Source of the DNA: Rana temporaria
Taxonomy: Eukaryota > Chordata > Amphibia > Anura > Ranidae
Length of the DNA stretch: 64,000 nucleotides
Assembly (NCBI RefSeq): GCF_905171775.1
Contig: NC_053490.1
Span: forward strand, 85,208,286 to 85,272,285
Direction of reading: 5' to 3'
Shown here: positions 55,683 through 64,000 of the stretch, one piece after another
Numbering within the stretch: position 1 is the stretch's first letter
Layout of the letters: the number at the start of each line of letters is the position of its first letter
Translations under genes and position numbers: made by a program
The notes under the pieces: generated by a model
Seen by the model: only the letters and a program-made list of their open reading frames with translations
The model's database searches: none
Told to the model about the DNA's origin: nothing

Positions 55683-58135
55683 GGCTAGAAAACGGTTGTA
55701 TAATCAGAACGAACTAAAAGAACGCACTGAAGAACAGCAAGGCCTCTGAAGAACGACCTGAAAAACAGTAACGAGCGGACAAGAACGCACTGCAAAAACA
55801 GATACAAACTGACTACAAGCACTGAAAGACAGATACGAACCCACAAGCACAAACTGAACACCAGAAAACGATCTTTAAAGCACGTAGACTGAAAAGTGCG
55901 AATCGACTCTCGGGGGGGCGGCTTGTATTTAAATTAAGCACGCCCCGGTGCCGATCGAACGGCGCATGCGCCGGCCAAACAAATAGCCCAGTGCGCATGC
56001 TCCAACTCACGTCGGAAAACGTCAATGAAGCCAACGTGAGCGTCATTTCCGCAAATCCCTATTCGCGAACGACTTAGGAAAACAATGTAAAAAATTCAAA
56101 TTTAGTCGCGGGAACGGCGGCCATACTTAACATTGTGAAGGTGATGGGAGTGTCTGCGCTGTGGAAACCTGAAATGGGAAAGGGAAGGGAGGGGAAGGTG
56201 GACAAAAGAATGTGGACCAGTGTGGTAGTGGGGTGTGCTTGACAGAATGGAAGTGACCTACAGTTGGAAATAAAATGGGTGTGATCTGACCCAGACTGTG
56301 TAGAAGAGAAAACACACATAGAGGTCTACAAATATAAATAATAGATATATTTTATAGATATGAGTTGACAGAACTTGAAAAAAATGTGATATAAAATCTT
56401 GTGGACAAAATTAGAATGCAATCCAACAACCGGGCAAATTAAAAGTGACAAAGTGGGTGAGACGGTGTTGCAAGTGTAGGAGATAGCAAGCTTAAGTGAA
56501 TAGAAGTGTGTGATCAAATAAAGTCCACACACCGTGCACCCTTCACCAATGGTGAATCAAGCAGCTTACCTCCCTGTTCTTATACAGACCCAGGTGTATC
56601 ACTCTGCCAGCTAGCCGTTAGACGGATATCTGCTTGTCTGATCTCAATCGCGGTACATACATAAAAGAACAATGGTGTAGATGTTGTAGCAGAATCTTCT
56701 TATAGGCAAATAGGAGACAAAACAGTCAAAATAGGAGGTGGTTGGCTGTAACGAGCGCGGTGTTCGTAGCTACGTGACCGCCTTTAGACTGCCCCATGTG
56801 AGTGTTTTACCAATCTTTTTTGTTTTAATAAATTTTACCTTGCTGTATGCTCCACGCAATGTGCCCCCCTCTCTTCTTCCACTTCTGCCTTTCATAATCC
56901 ATTACGAGCGTACGGCTCGAGTGATACCAAGTGGAGAAACTGACAGCTGGAAGTGGATAAGGATACGAGCGCGGTGCTCGTGGAGATAGGCACACGCTCC
57001 CTACACACTCTTGTAAGTTGTGTAAGTGGACAGCCAACCACCTCCTATTTTGACTGTTTTGTCTCCTATTTGCCTATAAGAAGATTCTGCTACAACATCT
57101 ACACCATTGTTCTTTTATGTATGTACCGCGATTGAGATCAGACAAGCAGATATCCGTCTAACGGCTAGCTGGCAGAGTGATACACCTGGGTCTGTATAAG
57201 AACAGGGAGGTAAGCTGCTTGATTCACCATTGGTGAAGGGTGCACGGTGTGGACTTTATTTGATCACACACTTCTATTCACTTAAGCTTGCTATCTCCTA
57301 CACTTGCAACACCGTCTCACCCACTTTGTCACTTTTAATTTGCCCGGTTGTTGGATTGCATTCTAATTTTGTCCACAAGATTTTATATCACATTTTTTTC
57401 AAGTTCTGTCAACTCATATCTATAAAATATATCTATTATTTATATTTGTAGACCTCTATGTGTGTTTTCTCTTCTACACAGTCTGGGTCAGATCACACCC
57501 ATTTTATTTCCAACTGTAGGTCACTTCCATTCTGTCAAGCACACCCCACTACCACACTGGTCCACATTCTTTTGTCCACCTTCCCCTCCCTTCCCTTTCC
57601 CATTTCAGGTTTCCACAGCGCAGACACTCCCATCACCTTCACAGTATCATTTTTTGTCTTGAGAGGACATTCCTTTTGTTTGCTGCAGTATTTCACGTTC
57701 ACTCATCCCATTACTCCCTTTCCGGCCTAATCCCCCTTACTTACATCCTATACAGCGCAGGAGTTTCACCCAGCATATTTATCATGCATACTTAACATTG
57801 GCTGCGCCTCATAGAAGCAGGGGTAACTATAGGCCGGGAAAACCCTTACGTAAACGGCGTAAAGTGACTGCGTCGGGCCCGCGTACGTTCGTGAATTGGC
57901 GTATCTCGCTGATTTACATATTCTCGCCGTAAATCAGCGAGAACGCCCCCAGCGGCCATTTTAAAATTGCAGTTAAGATTCGACGGTGTAACACAGTTAC
58001 ACCTGTCGGATCTTAGGCATATCTTTGCGTAACTGATTCTATGAATCAGTCGCATAGATACGACCGACGCAACTCTGAGATACGACGGTGTATCAGGAGA
58101 TACACCGTCGTATCTCTATGTGAATCTGGCCCTTT
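55683..58135. promoter_or_regulatory. Harbinger transposase-side terminal region
   Basis: After removing 56,136-57,786 this is about 800 bp. CGCATGCGCCGGCC, CCCTATTCGCGAACGACTTA, GGAACGGCGGCCATACTTAA, CGCTGATTTACATATTC and AGATACACCGTCGTATCTCT lead to GTGAATCTGGCCC. The same order occurs, in either orientation, in the MITEs at 35,229, 37,277 and 63,603. It must hold the transposase promoter and the transposase-binding end; no TATA box stands out. Confidence 0.6.
56136..57786. mobile_element. 1.65-kb hairpin insertion with 14-bp TSD
   Basis: Perfect direct repeat CATACTTAACATTG at 56,122-56,135 and 57,787-57,800. Inside, arms 56,136-56,749 and 57,030-57,642 are near-identical reverse complements around a 280-bp loop, followed by a unique 144-bp tail (57,643-57,786). 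The left arm starts exactly at the TSD. A long TSD argues for target-primed retrotransposition; inverted head-to-head copies are known from Penelope-like elements, but I see no RT or GIY-YIG motif here. Arm frames (68 and 62 aa, identical on both arms) are not genes. Confidence 0.8.
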
Positions 58136-58262
58136 GTCTTTGTTGAGACTTTAGCTTGTGTTCCAAGTGTCTGTGGTCATGTGACTTTTGACAGATCCCT
58201 GTTATTTGAATTGATCAGGCACTGTCAGCAGTTGAGAGATAGTAAGTGAAATTAGGTGGTTG

Positions 58263-58488
58263 CCAATCTCTTTGAATAACGAAGCCCAGGCACCCTCCAG
58301 AGGCGCACATGTCACCTTGCACTTGCGTGACACAGTGGATGCCTAACACAATGTCTTATGAAGTGTGCAATGCTCTCTTTATACCATGTATTGTTGCTGT
58401 GTAACTAACCTGCCGCATGTACTGTATGTATTGTTGCACCATGTCGGCCTACGCGGCCTTGTTCCTGTTTACAAATAAAAAAATTAAA
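58263..58488 (+). mobile_element. Short retroposed sequence with 14-bp TSD
   Basis: AAATTAGGTGGTTG flanks it (58,249-58,262 and 58,489-58,502). The inserted 226 bp ends in an A-rich tail (ACAAATAAAAAAATTAA), as for a poly(A)-primed LINE 3' end or SINE. The body includes CCATGTCGGCCTACGCGGCC. Source not recognised. Confidence 0.7.
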
Positions 58489-58576
58489 AAATTAGGTGGT
58501 TGTCAGAGCAGCCACTGTGAGACCTCAGATGACAAGCCAAAATTTTAACCTCAAGCAAAGCAAGTAAAACTAAATA

Positions 58577-60178
58577 CAGTATCTCACAAAAGTGAGTACA
58601 TCCCTCACATTTGTCTAAGTATTTTATTGTATCTTTTCATGTGACAACACAGAATAAATGACACTTTGCTACAATGTAAAGTAGTGAGTGTACAGCTTGT
58701 ATAATAGTGTAAATTTTCTGTCCCCTCAAAATAACTCAACACGCAGCCATTAATGTCTAAATTGCTGGCAACAAAAGTGAGTACACCCCTAAGTGAAAAT
58801 GTACAAATTGAGCTCAATTAGCAATTAGCCATTTTCCCTCCCCGGTGTCATGTGACTCATTGTGTTACAAGGTCTCAGGTGTGAATGGGGATCAGTTGTG
58901 TTCAATGTGGTGTTATCGCTCTCATTCTCTCATACTGATCAACATAGCACCTCATGGCAAAGAACTCTCTGAGGATCTAAAGAAAAAGAATTGTAGCTCT
59001 ACATAAAGATGGCCTAGCCTATAAGAAGATGGCCAAGACCCTGAAACTGAGCTGCAGCATGGTGGCCAAGACCATACAGTGATTTAACAGGACAGGTTCC
59101 ACTAAGAACAGGCCTTGCCATGGTTGACCAAAGAAGTTTAGTGCACGTGCTCAGTGTCATACCCAGAGGTTGTCTTTGGGAAATAGATGTATGAGTGCTG
59201 TCAGCATTGCTGCAAAGGTTGAAGAGGTGGGGGGTCAGCCTGTCAGTGCTCAGACCATACAGCACACACTGCATCAAATTGGTCTGCATGGCTGTCATTG
59301 CAGAAGGAAGCCTAATTTATAGATGATGCACAAGAAAGCCTGCAAACAGTTTGCTGAAGACAAGCAGACTAAGGACATGGATTACTGGAACCATGTCCTG
59401 TGGTCTGATGAGACCAAGATAAACTTATTTGATTCAGATGGTGTCAAGCGTGTGTCGCAGCAACCAGGTGAGGAGTACAAAGACAAGTGTGTCTTACCTA
59501 CACAGTCAAGCATGGCAGTTGGAGTGTCATGGTCCGGGGCTGCATGAGTGCTGCCGGCACTGGGGAGCTACAGTTCATTGAGGGAACCATGAATGGCAAC
59601 ATGTACTGTAACATACTGAAGCAGAACATGATCCCATCCCTTTGGAGACTGGGCCGCAGGGCAATATTCCAACATGATAACAACCGAAAACACACCTCCA
59701 AGACGACCACTGCCTTGCTAAAGAAGCTGAGGGTAAAGGTGATAGACTGGCCAAGCATATCTCCAAACCTAGAGGTGGAGGAGCGCAAGGTCTCTAATAT
59801 CCACCAGCTCTGTGATGTCACCATGGATGAGTGGAAGAAGACTCCAGTGGCAACCTGTGAAGCTTTGGTGAACTCCATGCCCAAGAGGGTTAAGGCAGTG
59901 CTGGAAAATAATGGTGACCACACAAAATATTGACACTTTGGGCCAAATTTGTACATTTTCACTTAGGGGTGTACTCACTTTTGTTGCCAGCAGTTTAGAC
60001 ATTAATGGCTGTGTGTTGAGTTATTTTGAGGGGACAGAAAATGTACACTGTTATACAAGCTGTACACTCACTACTTTACATTGTAGCAAAGTGTAATTTC
60101 TTCAGTGTTGTCACATGAAAAGCTATTATAACATTTTTACAAAAATGTGAGGGGTGTACTCACTTTTGTGAGATACTG
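58577..60178 (+). mobile_element. Full-length Tc1/mariner element
   Basis: CAGTATCTCACAAAAGTGAG and CACTTTTGTGAGATACTG termini; TA at 58,575-58,576 and 60,179-60,180. Long terminal inverted repeats with an internal second copy of the motif (CAACAAAAGTGAGTACACCC near 58,770; mirror near 59,970). 1,602 bp, the normal Tc1 length. Confidence 0.92.
58944..59933 (+). pseudogene. Tc1 transposase, inactivated
   Basis: The expected start codon is ATA at 58,944-58,946 (family proteins begin with Met-Ala-Pro-His here). Downstream are remnants of the HTH region with stops (TGA in the IQ-FNR segment; TAG before MMHKK at 59,320-59,322). The first Asp is intact in HVLWSDETKINLF. A small insertion near 59,500 shifts the frame, which continues VKHGSWSVMVRGCMSAAGTG, then FQHDNNRKHTSKT (second Asp). 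At SISPNLEVEERK the segment expected to carry NPIE and the third acidic residue is deleted. Ends HTKY-stop at 59,933. The copy cannot be active; its intact TIRs could still be recognised by a related transposase. Confidence 0.9.
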
Positions 60179-60179
60179 T

Positions 60180-61830
60180 AGGTAGGAAATTTATGTGAAT
60201 GGTTCCATGTACTGTGTGAAATACTAGAGAAAAGTCAGTGTTACATAATTTCAGAAAATATAAAAAGTTATTTTGTAAGTTATTCTGTACAGTTATAATA
60301 ATTTAAAGCCTAACTCTGGGCAGTGCTAAAAGTATTAATATTGACCCCTCCCCAGCTGATAAAGTATATAATGGGGTTGAATTACTAAAACTAAAGCGAC
60401 CATGTTAGCCAATCAGTGTCTAACTTTGGCTTGCTCAATTAAGCTTTGACAGATAAAAAACCTGGAACTGATTGGTTTCTATGCAGAGCTGCACCAATTT
60501 TTTCACTCTCCAGTTTTGGTAAATCATCCCTAATTCATATTTTTCTAGGTGATGGGATAGCACAGGATAATACATTAACTGCATGGTTCCCCAACAGCTG
60601 GTGGATTGGTTCTCTTCTGTCCAGGCTAGAACTCCTATGTCATCTATTATAATGCAGGACTTGCAGGCAAGTCATCAAGATTGTATGTTGCTGCTGGTCC
60701 TGCATTGTAAGTGATTATATTGTTAAAAGGGGCAGTGAGAAGCCTATTCAGGAAAAACCAAGAAGAGTGGCTTCAGTGGAGCGGACAGAACAACGGAATA
60801 GGTGGTTAGGAAGACCACAGGACAGTGAACTGGAATACCTAATAATTCTGCAGTAGCCCATCCCCTCGAAAAATTACTAATATATTATTCATTAGCTAGG
60901 AGGGCAATATTAATTTTTCATGGCTCAGATTCTTGCATTAGGCCAGTAGGGTAATGTCTATCATATTCTACTATTCATTGTAATGGCAAAAAAGTTCATT
61001 TATTTTTCCTAATTTTAAAAGAACCTATAGTTTTAGTCGCCCCCCCCCCCCCCCCCCCCCCAATAGGTGTTTAAATATGCTCCAATTATAACCTACTTTT
61101 ATTTCTCCATTAAACTGCTGGAACTAAAAATGGTAATTTGAGAATGATGGTTTGCTGGTTGCTAAACTCTCACATTTATTAGGTCTGAATAAAAAATGAT
61201 GAGCGCAAAACTAAAAGTGAATATAAAGACAGTCCATAGGGGACTGATAACAATCAATAAAGATATGCAGTGAATTCAAAATTGGTGAAATAACCCAAAA
61301 CTGATAATAAATCCAAAAATAAAAGTCCAAATATATAAATCAAAATTTGGATAAATCAATCTGGTGTGCCAGTGATAAACAAAACTTCTGCACTTCGGGC
61401 ATCAATGTGGACAATCTTGATAACTCTTTGCTTAGCCTGGGCTCACAGAGCGCTTACCTCCAGACACTAGGTCATGCGTATCAACGAAATCCTCCCAAAA
61501 CTGGAACAGGATCCAAACAGTGGGTAACTCGTGTTGCACGGAATCTTCCCAGTGCTGAGATAGAGTCGAGGGGCGTTCTCTGTATCCAATACCAGTATCG
61601 GTCCAGGCGCAGCGAAGTCGACTCCACAGGATAGCCACAAGGTGTATCAAGAGCAAATGTAGAAATAAAAAGCTCTCATGGTGAAGTATGCAAGCACTTA
61701 AAATTTAATAAAGGTAAAAATGTGCTTACATTGAAAAAACAAATAAAACGCCAAACAGCGGCACTTCCGGTGGACGGTCAGGGTGTCACGTCACTTCCGG
61801 TCACGTCTAACCTCAGATCCATGTCCTGTC
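60180..61830. other. Unassigned, with poly-C tract
   Basis: A run of 22 C at 61,040-61,061. 61,190-61,740 has the look of an unclassified retroelement end (ATGAGCGCAAAACTAAAAGT; TCTCATGGTGAAGTATGCAA; AAAATTTAATAAAGG) but I cannot assign it. No coding motif. Confidence 0.35.
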
Positions 61831-62240
61831 AAGCCTCGTACACACGACCGAACATGTTTGCTGAAACTGGTCCGCGGACCAGTTTCCGCGGACATGTTCG
61901 GTCGTCTGTACGGCCGACCGGACCGGATTCCCGGCCGAGCGGATAGGTTTCCAGCGGACAAATGTTTCTTAGCATGCTAAGAAACATGTCCACTGGAAGC
62001 CTGTCCGTCAGACATGTTCGGTCGTCTGTATGACTCACCGGACATGTCCGCTCGGCCGAAAGCCCTCGCATGCGTCGAAGCGATTCGACGCACGCGTGGA
62101 AGCATTGACCTTCCAGGGTCACGCACGTCGCCGCGTCATCATCGCGGCCACGGCGCGGCCACGTCACCGCGTATCCTGTCCGCAGGAGATTTGGTCTGAT
62201 GGTGTGTACAGCCATCAGACCAAATGATCCCAGCGGACAT
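61831..62240. mobile_element. MITE, right end missing
   Basis: Starts AGCCTCGTACACACGACCGA; has CGACGCACGCGTGGAAGCAT and CGCCGCGTCATCATCGCGGC like the copies at 41,932 and 54,427. It runs into an R1 repeat without its own terminal GTGTGTACGRGGC. Confidence 0.6.
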
Positions 62241-62244
62241 GTCC

Positions 62245-62932
62245 CAGTAGAGAGGAACACACATCGGTCTCCTCCCCTTTTGAGTCCCCTACCCCTACAG
62301 TTAGAATCACACATTAGGGAACATATTAACCCTTTTAGCGCTAACCCCTTCCCTGCCAGTCACATTTACACAGTAATCAGTGCAGTTTTATAGCACTAAT
62401 CGCTGTATAAATGTGAATGGTCTCAAAAATGTGTCAAAAGTGTGTCCGTCGCAATGTCACGGTCACAATAAAAATGCAGATCGCCGCAATTAGTAGTAAA
62501 AAATGTAAAATAAATAAAAATGCCATAAAACTATCCCCTATTTTGTAGACGCTATAACTTTCGAGCAAACCAATCAATATACTCTTATTGCGATTTTTTT
62601 GAACATTTAAAAATATGTAGAAGAATACGTATCGGCCAAAACTGGGGAAAAATGTTGTTTTTTTAAAGATTTTTGGAGATATTTATTATAGCAAAAAGTA
62701 AAAAATATTGAATTTATTTCAAAATTGTAGCTCTATTTTTGTTTATAGCACAAAAAATAAAAACCGCAGAGGTGATCAAATACCACCAAAAGAAAGGACG
62801 TCAATTTTGTTTGGGAGCCACGTCGCACGACCGTATAATTGTCAGTTAAAGGCGACACAGAGCTGAATCGCAAAAAAGTGCTCTGGTAAGGAAGGGGATA
62901 AATTCTTCCAGGGCTGAAGTGGTTAAACTATA
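62245..62932. repeat. R1 repeat, one end only
   Basis: Ends CTGAAGTGG plus TTAA (62,933-62,936); core GATCAAATACCACCAAAAGA and GGAGCCACGTCGCACGACCG. The left end is lost at the junction with the MITE. Confidence 0.6.
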
Positions 62933-62936
62933 AACC

Positions 62937-63602
62937 CCTATGCAGCCCACACAGCAAAAAGTATCCAGAGAGAAAATCCATTAAGTGCATTAAATAAACC
63001 TAAATAATAAGTTAATATAATTATAGCGATAGGCTAAAATGATATGCTTTTTTTTTTTTTTCAAAATCTTCATTTTTCTTAAAGCGGAATTTTATCTACT
63101 TTTTGCTTTTCAGTGTAAACCACTAATTACCAGCAAAAGATTAAAGAGTAAATACCAATCTTAACTTAACTTTTATGTGTTTATGGTCGATTTAACACAA
63201 TAATGGTCACTGTATTTGATGTTCAGTCTCCAAACATATATTTTTACTATTTAACAAACCATGGTCATTTAGACTTAAATATTTAGGCTTCCCTTAACTG
63301 TTTATTTGTGATCTTGCTACTGAACCTTGACCTGAATTTTAAAAGTGATACTTCAGATACTGAGAATAGATTTGAAGTGCAAAGGAACATCATTGGATGA
63401 ACATGGACAAACTGAGGAATCTGAGATAATAGGTCTTCTGTTTCTTTTATGTTGCAGATTCATCATTAATTGCCAACTGTGAAGCCTGTGGTTCTAAAAA
63501 GCCCCCCCCCATCTAAAACATGACCCACAGAAAGATACAGATACCTCAAAGTCTCCAGAACCCAATCTGTATAAAGGGGGTTTTCTCTCACTTATAGCTT
63601 CT
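62937..63602. other. Unassigned sequence
   Basis: AT-rich with a poly-T run at 63,049-63,061 and a C-run near 63,503-63,510. Nothing recognised. Confidence 0.35.
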
Positions 63603-64000
63603 GGGCCGGATTCAGATACGAGATACAATGGCGTATCTCTGAGTTGCGGCATCGTATCTATGCGCCTGATTCAGAGAATCAGTTACGCATAGATTTTTCT
63701 AAGATCCGACCGGCGTAAGTGTCTTACACCGTCGTATCTTAGGCTGCATATTTACGCTGGCCGCTAGGTGGCGCTTCCGTATAGTTACGCGAGAAATATG
63801 CTAATTAGGTATTTACGCCGATTCAGAAACGTACGTCCCGCCGGCGCATTTTTTTAACGTTGTTTACGTTAGGCTTTTTCCGGCGTAAAGTTACCCCTGT
63901 TATATAAGGGGTAGCTAATGTTAAGTATGGACGTCGTTCCCGCGCCGAGTTTTAAAATGTTTACGTTGTTTGCGTAAGTCGTTCGCGAATAGGGCTTTGC
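63603..64000. mobile_element. Harbinger-type MITE cut by window end
   Basis: GGGCCGGATTCAGATACGAG end, then GCATATTTACGCTGGCCGCT, GTTACCCCTGTTATATAAGG and ATTCGCGAACGACTTACGC in reverse. This matches, inverted, the order in 55,690-58,135 of the Harbinger. Confidence 0.75.

Larger units (their letters stand above)
49800..58135 (-). mobile_element. PIF/Harbinger transposon, nearly intact gene pair
   Basis: It contains a Myb-like gene on the plus strand (49,983-52,914) and a DDE transposase on the minus strand (55,682-53,551), meeting 3' to 3' across an AT-rich spacer, as in other vertebrate Harbingers. The right terminal region (55,690-58,135) ends GTGAATCTGGCCC and shares its content with several MITEs in the window. 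A matching left terminus is not visible near 49,800, where the sequence abuts the MADF fragment, so the left boundary is approximate and the end may be lost. Insertions inside it: 50,391-51,690, 51,778-52,270, 54,427-54,906 and 56,136-57,786. Confidence 0.75.

Noticed and set aside
49983..58135. A domesticated host HARBI1 or NAIF1-like gene pair
   Set aside because: Stops and a frameshift, convergent compact arrangement and MITE-like terminal sequence indicate a transposon copy rather than conserved host genes.
1..64000. Bacterial, phage or viral origin
   Set aside because: Abundant Tc1, hAT, Harbinger, L1/L2 and V-SINE sequence, spliced transposon genes and AT-rich microsatellites are all vertebrate nuclear features. 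No retroviral gag/pol/env or viral replication gene seen.

Overview
This window looks like 64 kb of repeat-dominated, intergenic nuclear DNA from a large-genome frog. A ranid (Rana/Lithobates type) is my best guess, because the TTAA-bounded repeat that recurs here and the Tc1 and Harbinger families are types I associate with ranid genomes. That is recognition, not a database result. I find no host gene, rRNA, tRNA gene, CRISPR array or bacterial-type operon. Every coding stretch I recognise belongs to a transposable element (TE), and all are damaged.

Layout. 1-6,388: Tc1, L2, L1, hAT and TTAA-bounded relics nested in one another. 6,392-16,036: a 9.6-kb unit (MacroA) with GGGCCTGATTTAC-type terminal inverted repeats (TIRs) and a 3-bp AAT target-site duplication (TSD). 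16,040-22,226: small MITEs and a lone copy of a module that is palindromic inside MacroA. 22,229-36,055: one Tc1/mariner element opened up by two Harbinger-type MITEs and by MacroB (24,248-35,038), a second, inverted 10.8-kb copy of MacroA with its own TTA TSD. 36,056-48,070: further hAT, mariner and TTAA-bounded elements. 48,260-49,410: L2-type LINE reverse transcriptase. 49,407-49,679: a MADF-domain fragment. 49,983-58,135: a nearly intact PIF/Harbinger transposon with a three-exon Myb-like gene (+) and a two-exon DDE transposase (-), convergently arranged, carrying several nested insertions including a 1.65-kb hairpin with a 14-bp TSD. 58,577-60,178: a complete-length but dead Tc1. 60,180-64,000: sparse relics and a MITE cut by the window end.

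The most notable system is the MacroA/MacroB pair. It is a very large, apparently non-coding DNA transposon that has transposed as a unit: different TSDs at the two copies, and MacroB splits a Tc1 whose remaining pieces sum to about 1.6 kb. It carries hAT MITEs, a tRNA-derived SINE, a TTAA-bounded repeat and two long palindromes. In one palindrome the two arms within a copy are nearly identical while the two copies differ by indels, which points to arm-to-arm homogenisation. The Harbinger at 50-58 kb shares its terminal region with several MITEs here, so its relatives are candidate drivers for MITEs of that type. Whether the same machinery moves the Macro elements is inference.
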